A DNA stretch of 64,000 bases, taken from contig NZ_AQHN01000084.1 in assembly GCF_000359745.1 (NCBI RefSeq), forward strand, positions 496,001 to 560,000, given 5' to 3'. The notes under the pieces were generated by a model. The model did not search any database and was not told the DNA's origin. It saw only the letters and a program-made list of their open reading frames with translations. Position numbers and translations under genes: made by a program. Position 1 is the stretch's first letter. Each line of letters opens with the position of its first letter. Positions 51,747 through 60,814 of this stretch are shown one piece after another. The stretch is from Rhizobium freirei PRF 81 (GTDB lineage Bacteria > Pseudomonadota > Alphaproteobacteria > Rhizobiales > Rhizobiaceae).

Positions 51747-52979
51747 ATGAATGAGGTTCCAAATCTGAGCCTGCACGTCCCCGAGCCGGCGGTCCGGCCC
51801 GGCGGCCAGCCGGATTTCTCCAACGTCAAGATCGCAAAGGCCGGCTCCGTGCCGAAGCCGGCGGTCGACGTGGCGCCGGAGGAGATCCGCGATCTCGCCT
51901 ATTCCATCATCCGTGTGCTCAACCGCGACGGCGAGGCGGTCGGCCCCTGGGCTGGGCTGCTCTCGGACGAGGAACTGCTGACGGGCCTGCGCAACATGAT
52001 GAAGCTCAGGGCCTTCGACGCCCGCATGCTGATGGCGCAGCGTCAGGGAAAGACCTCCTTCTACATGCAGCATCTCGGTGAAGAGGCGGTCAGCTCCGCC
52101 TTCCGCAAGGCACTGAACAAGGGGGATATGAACTTCCCGACCTACCGGCAGGCGGGGCTCCTGATCGCCGACGATTACCCGATGGTCGAGATGATGAACC
52201 AGATCTACTCGAACGAGGCCGATCCTCTGCGCGGCCGGCAGCTGCCGATCATGTATTCGTCGAAGGCGCATGGCTTCTTCACCATCTCCGGCAACCTTGC
52301 GACCCAATATGTGCAGGCCGTCGGCTGGGCCATGGCGTCGGCCATCAAGAACGATACGAAGATCGCGGCCGCATGGATCGGCGACGGCTCGACCGCCGAA
52401 TCCGACTTCCATTCCGCTCTGGTCTTCGCCTCCACCTACAAGGCGCCTGTCATCCTCAATATCGTCAACAACCAGTGGGCCATCTCGACCTTCCAGGGTA
52501 TTGCCCGTGGCGGCTCCGGCACCTTTGCCGCCCGTGGTCTGGGCTTCGGTATTCCGGCGCTGCGTGTCGATGGCAACGACTACCTGGCTGTCTATGCGGT
52601 GGCCAAATGGGCGGCCGAGCGTGCCCGGCGCAACCTCGGCCCAACGCTGATCGAATATGTTACCTACCGCGTCGGCGCACACTCCACCTCGGATGACCCG
52701 AGCGCCTATCGGCCGAAAACCGAATCCGAGGCCTGGCCGCTCGGCGATCCTGTGCTGCGGCTGAAGAAGCATCTGATCGTGCGCGGTGTCTGGTCTGAAG
52801 AACGCCACGCCCAGGCGGAAGCCGAGGTCCTCGACGAGGTCATCGAGGCCCAGAAGCAGGCCGAAAGCCATGGCACGCTCCATGCCGGCGGCAAGCCGTC
52901 GGTACGGGACATCTTCGAGGGCGTCTATGCGGAAATGCCCGCCCATATCCGCCGCCAGCGACAGAAGGCAGGATACTGA
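51747..52979 (+). CDS. bkdA1: Branched-chain 2-oxoacid dehydrogenase E1 alpha
   Basis: 410 residues, same length as Pseudomonas BkdA1. Decarboxylates 2-oxoisovalerate, 2-oxoisocaproate and 2-oxo-3-methylvalerate with ThDP. Typical N-terminal extension (LHVPEPAVRPGGQPDFSNVKI). RQAGLLIADDYPM and QLPIMYSSKAHGFFTISGNLATQ precede the ThDP motif GDGSTAESDFHSAL ending NNQWAIST. First of four complex genes; E1 beta begins 1 bp after its stop. Confidence 0.95.
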   Translation: MNEVPNLSLHVPEPAVRPGGQPDFSNVKIAKAGSVPKPAVDVAPEEIRDLAYSIIRVLNRDGEAVGPWAGLLSDEELLTGLRNMMKLRAFDARMLMAQRQGKTSFYMQHLGEEAVSSAFRKALNKGDMNFPTYRQAGLLIADDYPMVEMMNQIYSNEADPLRGRQLPIMYSSKAHGFFTISGNLATQYVQAVGWAMASAIKNDTKIAAAWIGDGSTAESDFHSALVFASTYKAPVILNIVNNQWAISTFQGIARGGSGTFAARGLGFGIPALRVDGNDYLAVYAVAKWAAERARRNLGPTLIEYVTYRVGAHSTSDDPSAYRPKTESEAWPLGDPVLRLKKHLIVRGVWSEERHAQAEAEVLDEVIEAQKQAESHGTLHAGGKPSVRDIFEGVYAEMPAHIRRQRQKAGY

Positions 52980-52980
52980 C

Positions 52981-53994
52981 ATGGCAAGAATGACAATGAT
53001 CGAGGCGGTGCGCAGCGCCATGGACGTCTCGATGGGACGTGACGACAATGTCGTCGTCTTCGGTGAAGACGTAGGCTATTTCGGCGGCGTCTTTCGCGCC
53101 ACGCAGGGGCTCCAGGCCAAATATGGCAAGACCCGCTGTTTCGATGCGCCGATCAACGAATCCGGCATCCTGGGCACCGCGATCGGGATGGCGGCCTATG
53201 GCTTGAAGCCCTGCGTCGAAATCCAGTTTGCCGATTATATGTATCCGGCCTATGACCAGATCACCCAGGAAGCGGCACGTATCCGCTACCGTTCCAACGG
53301 CGATTTCACCTGCCCGATCGTCGTGCGCATGCCGACCGGCGGCGGCATTTTCGGCGGCCAGACGCACAGCCAGAGCCCCGAAGCGCTGTTTACCCATGTC
53401 TGCGGCCTGAAGGTGATCGTGCCTTCCAATCCCTATGACGCCAAGGGCCTGCTGATCGCCGCGATCGAGGACCCGGACCCGGTGATGTTCCTCGAACCCA
53501 AGCGGCTCTACAACGGCCCCTTCGACGGCCACCACGAGAAGCCGGTCACGCCCTGGTCGAAACATGATCTCGGCGAGGTTCCAGAGGGGCATTACACGAT
53601 CCCGATCGGCAAGGCGGAAATCCGCCGGGCAGGCAGAGCCGTCACCGTCATCGCCTATGGCACGATGGTGCATGTGGCGCTGGCGGCGGCGGCGGAGACA
53701 GGGATCGATGCCGAGGTGATCGACCTGCGCAGCCTCCTGCCGCTCGACCTCGATACCATCGTCCAATCGGTCAAGAAGACCGGCCGCTGTGTCGTCGTGC
53801 ATGAGGCGACGCTCACCTCCGGCTTCGGCGGTGAAATCGCTTCGCTGGTTCAGGAATATTGCTTCTATAGTCTCGAAGCGCCGATCGTGCGCGTAACCGG
53901 CTGGGATACGCCTTATCCGCATGCGCAGGAGTGGGACTATTTCCCCGGTCCCGCCCGCGTTGGCCGGGCACTGAAAGAAGTGATGGAGGGCTGA
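52981..53994 (+). CDS. bkdA2: Branched-chain 2-oxoacid dehydrogenase E1 beta
   Basis: 337 residues from ATG 52981. Pyrimidine-binding half: MTMIEAVRSAMDVSMGRDDNVVVFGEDVGYFGGVFRAT, with the glutamate that activates ThDP, then FGGQTHSQSPEALFTHVCGLKVIVPSNPYDAKGLL. The C-terminal domain has LRSLLPLDLDTIVQSVKKTGR. Forms an alpha2beta2 E1 with BkdA1. Its stop is 2 bp from the E2 start. Confidence 0.95.
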   Translation: MARMTMIEAVRSAMDVSMGRDDNVVVFGEDVGYFGGVFRATQGLQAKYGKTRCFDAPINESGILGTAIGMAAYGLKPCVEIQFADYMYPAYDQITQEAARIRYRSNGDFTCPIVVRMPTGGGIFGGQTHSQSPEALFTHVCGLKVIVPSNPYDAKGLLIAAIEDPDPVMFLEPKRLYNGPFDGHHEKPVTPWSKHDLGEVPEGHYTIPIGKAEIRRAGRAVTVIAYGTMVHVALAAAAETGIDAEVIDLRSLLPLDLDTIVQSVKKTGRCVVVHEATLTSGFGGEIASLVQEYCFYSLEAPIVRVTGWDTPYPHAQEWDYFPGPARVGRALKEVMEG

Positions 53995-53996
53995 GG

Positions 53997-55295
53997 ATGG
54001 GCGAGTTTGTCATCAAGATGCCCGATGTGGGTGAAGGCGTGGCCGAGGCTGAACTGGTCGAATGGTACGTCAAGCCGGGCGACCCGGTCCGCGAAGACAT
54101 GGTGCTCGCCGCCGTCATGACCGACAAGGCGACGGTGGAAATTCCTTCTCCGGTCGATGGTGTCGTGCTTTGGCTCGGCGCCGAGGTTGGAGACACGGTC
54201 GCCGTCAAGGCGCCTTTGCTGCGCATAGAGGTCGTCGGCGAGGGGGCAGTTGAAGAGGCTCAAACCACCACGACCGAGCCGCCTGTGAAGGTAGAGCCAG
54301 CCAACGACAAGCCCGTGGAAGTCAAGACAACCTCGGCGCCCGCTGCCAGACCGTTCGCTGAAGAGAAGATCATCGAGCCGGAAAAATCGGTCGAGCGTCC
54401 TGCCGCTCGCGAGCCGGCGGAGCGACCGCTTGCTTCCCCTGCTGTGCGCTTGCGCGCCCAGGAGGCTGGCGTCGACCTGCGTCAGGTGATTGGCACTGGC
54501 CCCGCCGGTCGCATCACTCATGACGACCTCGACCAGTTCATGGCGCGCGGCGCTCAGCCGGCCGCCGTTGCACCAGCGGGCCTCGCCCGCAAGACTGCCA
54601 TCGAAGAGATCAAGGTGACCGGTCTGCGCCGCCGCATCGCTGAGAAGATGCGTCTTGCGAGTTCGCGTATTCCGCACATCACCTATGTCGAAGAGGTCGA
54701 TGTCACCGACCTCGAGGATCTGCGCGCGACGATGAATGCCGGCCGCAAATCCGATCAGCCGAAGCTGACCATATTGCCCTTCCTGATGCGCGCGCTGGTT
54801 AAGACGATTGGCGAGCAGCCGGGCGTCAACGCAACATTCGACGACGATGCCGGCGTCGTCACCCGCTATGGTGCCGTCCATATCGGGATTGCCACGCAGA
54901 CGCCGTCGGGCCTGACTGTGCCCGTCGTCCGGCATGCGGAGGCCCGCTCGATCTGGGACGTCGCCGCCGAACTGACGCGTCTTGCCGATGCGGCCCGCAA
55001 CGGCACCGCCGCGCGCGAGGAGCTTTCCGGCTCCACGATCACCATCACCTCGCTCGGCGCGCTCGGCGGCATCGTCACGACACCGATCATCAACCATCCG
55101 GAAGTGGCGATCGTCGGCGTCAACAAGATCATGACCCGGCCCGTCTGGGACGGCACACAATTCGTCCCGCGTAAAATCATGAACCTGTCGTCGAGCTTCG
55201 ACCATCGGATCGTCGATGGCTGGGACGCGGCGGTCTTTGTGCAGCGGATCAAGGCGCTGCTCGAAACTCCTGCACTGATCTTCATCGAAGGTTGA
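53997..55295 (+). CDS. bkdB: Branched-chain 2-oxoacid dehydrogenase E2 (dihydrolipoyl acyltransferase)
   Basis: 432 residues from ATG 53997. One lipoyl domain with Lys44 in MTDKATVEIPS. A Pro/Glu/Thr-rich linker runs about 85-145. The peripheral subunit-binding domain is at about 150-185 (SPAVRLRAQEAGVDLRQVIGTGPAGRITHDDLDQF). The catalytic domain ends with SSFDHRIVDGWDAAVF carrying the catalytic His. It passes the acyl group to CoA and forms the core of the complex. Confidence 0.95.
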   Translation: MGEFVIKMPDVGEGVAEAELVEWYVKPGDPVREDMVLAAVMTDKATVEIPSPVDGVVLWLGAEVGDTVAVKAPLLRIEVVGEGAVEEAQTTTTEPPVKVEPANDKPVEVKTTSAPAARPFAEEKIIEPEKSVERPAAREPAERPLASPAVRLRAQEAGVDLRQVIGTGPAGRITHDDLDQFMARGAQPAAVAPAGLARKTAIEEIKVTGLRRRIAEKMRLASSRIPHITYVEEVDVTDLEDLRATMNAGRKSDQPKLTILPFLMRALVKTIGEQPGVNATFDDDAGVVTRYGAVHIGIATQTPSGLTVPVVRHAEARSIWDVAAELTRLADAARNGTAAREELSGSTITITSLGALGGIVTTPIINHPEVAIVGVNKIMTRPVWDGTQFVPRKIMNLSSSFDHRIVDGWDAAVFVQRIKALLETPALIFIEG

Positions 55296-55299
55296 TGAC

Positions 55300-56688
55300 A
55301 TGAAAGAAATCGTCTGCAAGCTCCTCGTCATCGGCGCCGGTCCCGGGGGGTATATCTGCGCCATCCGTGCCGGACAGCTCGGCGTCGACACCGTCATCGT
55401 CGAAGCGACGAAGGCCGGCGGCACCTGCCTGAACGTCGGTTGTATCCCATCCAAGGCGCTGATCCATGCTGCCGAGGAGTTCGAGAAGGTCAGCCATATG
55501 ACGAGCCCCAACGCGCTCGGCATCACGGTCGAGGCGCCGAGGCTCGATCTCGCCCAGACCATACACTGGAAGGACGGCATCGTCGGCCGGCTGAACAGCG
55601 GCGTGCTCGGTCTCTTGCGCAAGGCCAAGGTCAAGATCGTGCATGGGCAGGCAAAGTTCCGCGACGGCAAGACAGTCGAGGTCGAGACCGAGACCGGGAC
55701 CCAGATTGTCCGTGCCGAAACGGTGGTGATCGCGACTGGCTCCGAACCGGTGGAGCTGCCGCCGCTGCCCTTCGGCGGAGCGGTCCTCTCATCCACGGAA
55801 GCGCTGTCGCTGACGAGTGTCCCGAGCACCCTTGCCGTCGTGGGCGGTGGCTATATCGGCCTGGAACTCGGCACCGCCTTTGCCAAGATGGGCGCGCAGG
55901 TCACGGTGGTCGAGGCGATGTCGCAAATCCTGCCGCAATATGATGCCGAACTCGTCAAGCCGGTCGCCAAGCGCCTGAATGAGCTTGGCGTGCGCGTGCT
56001 GACCGGCGCAAAGGCAAAGAGCTATTCCGGAGAGGCACTGCTGATCGAGATTGCCGCCGGCGCGGAGGAGCGGATTGCCGCGGACAAGGTGCTCGTCACC
56101 GTCGGCCGTAAGCCGCGCACCGAAGGGTGGGGTCTTGAAGAGCTCGATCTTGATCGCGCCGGCCGCTTCATCCGTATCGATGAGCGTTGCCGCACTTCCA
56201 TGCGTGGCGTCTATGCGATCGGCGACGTCACGGGCGAACCGATGCTCGCCCATCGCGCCATGGCGCAGGGCGAGATGGTCGCGGAGATCGTTGCCGGCCG
56301 CAAGCGCACCTGGGACAAGCGCGCGATCCCCGCTGTCTGCTTCACAGACCCGGAGATCGTCACCGCAGGCCTTTCCCCCGAGGAGGCACGCGCTCAGGGC
56401 TATGAAATCCGCGTCGGTCTCTTCCCCTTCGCTGCCAACGGCCGTGCGATGACGACGCAGTCGGAAGACGGTTTCGTCCGTGCCGTGGCGCGCGCGGACA
56501 CCAACCTGGTGCTTGGCCTGCAGGCGGTCGGCGCCGGCGTCTCGGAGCTCTCTAGTGCCTTTTCGCTGGCGCTCGAAATGGGTGCACGGCTAGAGGACAT
56601 CGCGGGCACCATCCACGCCCATCCGACCCGCAGCGAAGGACTGCAGGAGGCCGCGTTGAAGGCGCTTGGCCATGCCCTGCACATCTGA
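55300..56688 (+). CDS. lpdV: Dihydrolipoyl dehydrogenase (E3)
   Basis: 462 residues. FAD-binding VIGAGPGGYICAIRAG, redox disulfide Cys43/Cys48 (GGTCLNVGCIPSK), NAD-binding VVGGGYIGLELGTAFAKMG, YAIGDVTGEPMLAHRA, and the C-terminal His-Glu pair in HAHPTRSEGLQEA. It reoxidises the lipoyl arm of BkdB. Start is 4 bp after the E2 stop. A dedicated E3 gene at the end of a bkd operon is the Pseudomonas arrangement (lpdV). Confidence 0.94.
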   Translation: MKEIVCKLLVIGAGPGGYICAIRAGQLGVDTVIVEATKAGGTCLNVGCIPSKALIHAAEEFEKVSHMTSPNALGITVEAPRLDLAQTIHWKDGIVGRLNSGVLGLLRKAKVKIVHGQAKFRDGKTVEVETETGTQIVRAETVVIATGSEPVELPPLPFGGAVLSSTEALSLTSVPSTLAVVGGGYIGLELGTAFAKMGAQVTVVEAMSQILPQYDAELVKPVAKRLNELGVRVLTGAKAKSYSGEALLIEIAAGAEERIAADKVLVTVGRKPRTEGWGLEELDLDRAGRFIRIDERCRTSMRGVYAIGDVTGEPMLAHRAMAQGEMVAEIVAGRKRTWDKRAIPAVCFTDPEIVTAGLSPEEARAQGYEIRVGLFPFAANGRAMTTQSEDGFVRAVARADTNLVLGLQAVGAGVSELSSAFSLALEMGARLEDIAGTIHAHPTRSEGLQEAALKALGHALHI

Positions 56689-57159
56689 AGCCTGCAATGC
56701 AGATGGATGCGACCCTTCAGTCGGCAATGATCGTAAGCATCTCTCAGATTGGCAGCCCTGAAGTAGAAGATCGGCTTGGCATCATGCGGGACGCTAAAAT
56801 CCCTGCAGTCGGGAACGAGTCTCGTCTCGCCGACCTTGGCACACTCCAGAGATGGCCAAAGGCGACATCGCCGCGCGGAGCAATATCGAGAAGGCGCGCA
56901 TATGATGCTCGTGCGGGGATGACCTCGCAGACGGGAATGACGACTGCGCCAATGTCTCGGCCAATCAAATTTTCCTCCGCCGACCGAGACCGGCCTGCCG
57001 CACTATGACATTGAAAATCGCGACAAGATTACATGAAGCGAAAACGACCGCTGCCGGACGAAGATTGGCGTCGAAGCCATTCGTTGTTCGTAGGTGAAGT
57101 GGAGAAACCGCAGGGCTATCGCTGTTCGTTCTGACTGTGCCGGATAATGTGAAACGCGC
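56689..57159. other. Intergenic region
   Basis: 471 bp between convergent lpdV-type and LysR-type genes. There is a 74-codon frame on the minus strand (56744-56968) and short frames elsewhere, none with a motif I recognise or a ribosome site. It may be decayed coding DNA, in keeping with the stumps found downstream. No terminator with a T-run seen. Confidence 0.4.
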
Positions 57160-58062
57160 CTAATGTGTCAGGGCGTCTCGAAGAAATCCGGCGGCAAGAC
57201 TATCGATGAATTTTCGCACGGCGGGTGGGAGGCCTCGTCTGGTGGTGAATACCAGATGCACCAGCCCCCGCATTCCACTCCAGGCCGGCAGGACGCGAAC
57301 GAGCGAGCCGCTATCGAGTGCCTGCCGACATGTATGATCCGGGAGCAGGGCGACCCCCAGTCCCGCCATTGCGGCAGAGCGAACCGCGGAGAAATCGGCA
57401 CAGCCCATTCGCGGCGCATGCCGAAGAATGTGTGTGCGTCCGTCGTTTGTCGTCAGATACCAGTCGATCTCCCCTTGGTCTTCCGTGGTCGCCAGCGTTG
57501 GAAAATGCTTGAGATCGTCGATATCGGCGATCTTGCTTGCAAGCTGCGGGTTGGTGACAAGGATACGAACGGACTCCCCCAGCGACCGCATCGTCAGCGA
57601 CGCATCGCTATCGAGCGAAGTTCGAACACGCAGCGCAACATCAATCCGCTCCTCGATGAGGTCGACGGGGCGATCGATGACGACGAGCTGAAGGCGAACT
57701 TTAGGGTAGCGGTCCAGGAACTGCATGAGGAGGGGCGAGATAGCTTCCACAAGTCCCGTCGGGCAGCTCATGCGAACGACGCCGTGCGGCTCTGATTGCG
57801 CTTCCGCCACCAGAGTTTCGGCGCGCTCGGCCTCCGCCAGCATGGCCTTGCAGTGTTTGTAGAAGCTCTGGCCGACATCGGTTACCCTGAAGCGCCGGCT
57901 TGACCGCTCGATCAAGCGGACGCCGAGGCGGGCTTCCAGACCGGCGACGCGGCGGCTGAGCTTTGACTTCGGCTCGCGCAGCGCGCGACCCGCCGCCGCA
58001 AAGCCGCCATGCGCCACCACTTCGGCAAAATACGCGAAATCGTTCAGGTCGGTTCGCATCAT
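57160..58062 (-). CDS. LysR-family transcriptional regulator
   Basis: 300 residues; tandem ATG codons at 58062 and 58059 follow GGAGG. Helix-turn-helix: NDFAYFAEVVAHGGFAAAGRALREPKSKLSRRVAGLEARLGVRLIERSSRRFRVTDVG, as in the large group of LysR proteins regulating SDR or oxidoreductase genes. Effector domain from about residue 85 (GVVRMSCPTGLVEAISPLLMQF). It diverges from an SDR stump at 58173, so its original target gene may be gone. Confidence 0.87.
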   Translation of the reverse strand: MMRTDLNDFAYFAEVVAHGGFAAAGRALREPKSKLSRRVAGLEARLGVRLIERSSRRFRVTDVGQSFYKHCKAMLAEAERAETLVAEAQSEPHGVVRMSCPTGLVEAISPLLMQFLDRYPKVRLQLVVIDRPVDLIEERIDVALRVRTSLDSDASLTMRSLGESVRILVTNPQLASKIADIDDLKHFPTLATTEDQGEIDWYLTTNDGRTHILRHAPRMGCADFSAVRSAAMAGLGVALLPDHTCRQALDSGSLVRVLPAWSGMRGLVHLVFTTRRGLPPAVRKFIDSLAAGFLRDALTH

Positions 58063-58172
58063 CGTTCCTCCTTCAGAACGATGGATATCATATATGCCGG
58101 CTATCTGCATCATCGTTCTCCTGGCATGCTTTTCATCGACGGACGGATAGGCGGCAATCAAGGAAAAAGACA

Positions 58173-58226
58173 ATGAAGAAAAGTTTCGAAAACAAGGTTC
58201 TGTTCGCGTCGGGCGGCCGGGCCTAG
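58173..58226 (+). pseudogene. Stump of an SDR oxidoreductase gene
   Basis: 17 codons beginning ATG with a ribosome site (AAGGA), reading MKKSFENKVLFASGGRA then TAG. FENKVxLxxGG is the usual first beta strand and Gly-rich turn of short-chain dehydrogenases. The rest of the gene is absent, and a SnoaL-like gene starts 43 bp on. Divergent LysR-SDR pairs are common, which supports the reading. It could instead be a chance leader peptide. Confidence 0.55.
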
Positions 58227-58269
58227 ATCCGATCGCTACCCCGCATCATTTTCATATTGGAGAACCATC

Positions 58270-58638
58270 ATGTCCTATGACATTGCCACCTTGCTTACCC
58301 GCAATCTTCACGAGGTGTTCGGCGAGGGCGATGATGCCCGCCGTCGGGTAGTCGTGGAGGAGATTTTCACGGAGGACGCCGTGTTTTATGAACCGAACGG
58401 CGTCTATCGCGGCCGCGACGAGATCGTACGTATAGCCGGGGTGATCCGCGCCGCTCATCCGAGCTTCCGATACACGGTCTTGAAGGCGCCCGAAATTCTT
58501 GATGATCGGGCGGGTCGCGTCCAATGGGTCTCAGGTGCTCCCGGCGCATCGCCGGAATATGCGGGCACGGATGTGATTGTTGCGCGGCAAGGCAGGATCG
58601 CCGAGATCTATCTGTTTTTCGATCCCTTGCCGCTCTAG
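58270..58638 (+). CDS. SnoaL/NTF2-like small protein
   Basis: 122 residues with a cone-shaped NTF2-like fold: VVVEEIFTEDAVFYEPNGVYRGRDEIVRIAGVIRAAHPSFRYTVL, then YAGTDVIVARQGRIAEIYLFFD. Such proteins are small hydrolases, isomerases or binding proteins of varied role, so no substrate is assigned. GGAG ribosome site. It follows the SDR stump and may have been its partner. Confidence 0.82.
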   Translation: MSYDIATLLTRNLHEVFGEGDDARRRVVVEEIFTEDAVFYEPNGVYRGRDEIVRIAGVIRAAHPSFRYTVLKAPEILDDRAGRVQWVSGAPGASPEYAGTDVIVARQGRIAEIYLFFDPLPL

Positions 58639-58796
58639 CCGACCCAGCGGAAGGAAGCTCCCGTGCATGGCGAGGGCCGCTCTCAGCAGCACAATGCAGC
58701 CAAAGGGAAATTTGGTGGGTTGAGCTGGCATCCCGCAGCGGCTATCTGGTGCCAACCCCGAAAGGGCTTTTCGCTAGCATTGAGGTTTGTCGCGGC

Positions 58797-59723
58797 ATGA
58801 TTCCAAATTTCCTTGTCACCCACTCGGGCGGCTTTCATGCTGATGAGGTGCTCTCCAGCGTTATCCTCACCCGGCTATTCCCCCAGGCTCGCGTGGTCCG
58901 CAGCAGGGCGCCGGAATGGATTACGCCCGGCGCAGACCGCATCATCTACGATGTGGGCGGAAAGTATGATGCGGCGGAGCGGATCTTCGATCACCATCAG
59001 CGCGGCGCGCCATTGCGGGACGATGGTCAGCCGTTCAGCTCATTCGGCCTGATCTGGAAGCACTATGGCCGTGACTATCTCACCGCCGTCGGCCTTCCTG
59101 AAGCGCATATCGAGGCGGTTCATGCTTCCTTCGATGCGAGCTTCGTGCTGCCGGTCGATCTGGTGGACAACGGTGCAATCAGCCCCGCGGTCGCAGGACC
59201 GTTGGCCGGGCTTACTTTGCCGGCATTGCTTGAAACACTAAAGCCCGTCTTTGACGAGACCGACCCTGCGGCCGACGATCGCTGCTTCCATGGCGCCCTT
59301 GCCATTGCCCGCAGCTTCGTCGAGGCAAAAATAGCTCAAAGTGCCGCAAAACTCCGTGCCGAGTCGCTTGTCTATCAGGCGATCAAGGATGCAGGCGAGG
59401 GACGAGTTCTGGAACTGCGAATGGGAATGCCGTTCCGTCCGGCCATCGTAAAGGCTGGTGCCGATCATCTGCTGTTTGTCGTGCATCCGCGCGAAAAGGA
59501 TTGGTGCCTGACCGGCATTCGCCGCGCGGACGAGGGCTTCGAGCTGCGTGCCGATCTGCCAGCGGCCTGGGCCGGTTTGACCGACGGTGACCTAGAGGTG
59601 GCATGCGGCGTGAAGGGCGCGAGCTTTTGCCACAATGGCCGTTTCATCGCTGCTGCCAAGACCCGAGAAGCTGCTCTCGCCATGGCCGAGTTGGCGGTCA
59701 GGGAAGCGACAGCCGGCCAATAA
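58797..59723 (+). CDS. MYG1-family protein (UPF0160, DHH-like phosphoesterase)
   Basis: 308 residues from ATG 58797, the natural family start MIPNFLVTHSGGFHADEVLSSVIL. Metal-binding residues of the DHH-like fold: His9, His14, Asp16 and the DHH triplet at 65-67 (IFDHHQRG). The C-terminal half has AIARSFVEAKIAQSAAKLRAE and LLFVVHPREKDW. Eukaryotic MYG1 is reported as a 3'-5' RNA exonuclease; bacterial members are poorly studied. Stands alone here. Confidence 0.88.
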   Translation: MIPNFLVTHSGGFHADEVLSSVILTRLFPQARVVRSRAPEWITPGADRIIYDVGGKYDAAERIFDHHQRGAPLRDDGQPFSSFGLIWKHYGRDYLTAVGLPEAHIEAVHASFDASFVLPVDLVDNGAISPAVAGPLAGLTLPALLETLKPVFDETDPAADDRCFHGALAIARSFVEAKIAQSAAKLRAESLVYQAIKDAGEGRVLELRMGMPFRPAIVKAGADHLLFVVHPREKDWCLTGIRRADEGFELRADLPAAWAGLTDGDLEVACGVKGASFCHNGRFIAAAKTREAALAMAELAVREATAGQ

Positions 59724-59761
59724 CGCCGAGAACGGACGCGACATTGAAACGCGCCGCCTGA

Positions 59762-60041
59762 GTGTGGGCGGCGCTGTCAGCTTGTTGGCGATTGGCAGGC
59801 GAGGGCGTACCTGCCCGCTATTTCACCCAATGCAAACGGTTTCGAAGATCCCGTAACCGGCAGTCTCAATGCGGGGATAGCGCGCTGGCTGATTGGCAGC
59901 GGCATCGCCGGAACCGCATATGCTGCGGCCCAGGGAACCGTCCTTGGAAGTGGAGGGCGCGTCCGCGTGATACAGGACAGCGATGCAATATGGATCGGCG
60001 GAAGCGTGAATACCTGCATAACAGGGACGGTTTCGCTTTAG
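59762..60041 (+). pseudogene. C-terminal remnant of a PhzF-family gene
   Basis: From about 59775 the frame reads WRLAGEGVPARYFTQ up to 59830. After an extra base at 59831 the next frame continues NGFEDPVTGSLNAGIARWLIG, then AAAQGTVLGSGGRVRV and ends SVNTCITGTVSL, stop at 60039-60041. EDPVTGS is the conserved PhzF active-site segment, and the closing block matches the usual PhzF C-terminus. The N-terminal two thirds is missing, and a 1-nt frameshift splits what remains. PhzF proteins are isomerases or epimerases. Confidence 0.75.
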
Positions 60042-60101
60042 TTCACGCAGCGGATCTTGTCCGCGGCCTGCCGCGAAAAGTCCTCGATCGGTAGCGGCTT
60101 G

Positions 60102-60812
60102 TTATTGCCGTGCCCCTTCGGCGGGGACATGTGGGGCGTAGCGGGCGAGCCCGCCGAAAGCATCGAGAAGGCGATCACGCCAATGGAAGACCGGATCGTC
60201 GGCTTCGAGCAACTCGGCCGGGCTCGAGCAGCGTGCCCACATGAACATGCCGAACACGCAGTAATCGGCATAGGCTGGCTCTGGACCGGACAGGTAGGCG
60301 CGTTCCCGCAGGACATATCGCAGTGGCGACAGGGCGCTTCGCAACGCCGCGAGATGAGCCATCCGATCGGCGACGACGGCTTCGAGGCTCTCGCCGAAAC
60401 GCTTTTCGCGCGATGTGCGAAAATAGGCTTGGTCGACCGGCGCCAGGCAGTCGTGAATGTCGCGCAGGATGATGCGGGCGATCAGGGGCAGCAAGGTCTT
60501 ATCAGCCCAGGCGTTGACGAAGGCGGCGAGCTGCACGGCAGCGTCGCCTCCGAACAGGCTGGGTGTATCCGGATATCGGACTTCCAGATACTGCGCGATG
60601 CGCCAGGAATCGCTCACCGTTTCGGTGCCATCGACCAGCACCGGCACATGGCCTTGCCCGGAAAAGGCGATGGCGTCTTTCTCCGTGAAGCGCCAAGGCC
60701 GGCTTTCCGCTGTAAGCCCCTTGTGCGCAAGTGCCATGCGCACCTTCCAGCAATGCGGGCTGAAAAGCTGATCGTCTTCGCGTCCGGCGAGTTCATAGAG
60801 CACCATACCCAT
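60102..60812 (-). CDS. Glutathione S-transferase
   Basis: 236 residues from ATG 60812 with a GGAGAGGAG ribosome site; the frame continues upstream only as overlap with a stump. Thioredoxin-like domain: FSPHCWKVRMALAHKGL, cis-Pro segment GHVPVLVDGTE, SDSWRIAQYLEVRYPD. The C-terminal helical domain has PAYADYCVFGMFMWARCS. It resembles the beta-etherase-like GST group (LigF type) seen in many alphaproteobacteria. Substrate unknown. Confidence 0.9.
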   Translation of the reverse strand: MGMVLYELAGREDDQLFSPHCWKVRMALAHKGLTAESRPWRFTEKDAIAFSGQGHVPVLVDGTETVSDSWRIAQYLEVRYPDTPSLFGGDAAVQLAAFVNAWADKTLLPLIARIILRDIHDCLAPVDQAYFRTSREKRFGESLEAVVADRMAHLAALRSALSPLRYVLRERAYLSGPEPAYADYCVFGMFMWARCSSPAELLEADDPVFHWRDRLLDAFGGLARYAPHVPAEGARQ

Positions 60813-60814
60813 GG

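Noticed and set aside
56744..56968. 74-codon minus-strand frame
   Set aside because: Starts hydrophobic but becomes Ser/Arg-rich, with no ribosome site or family resemblance; could be decayed DNA but not supportable as a gene.
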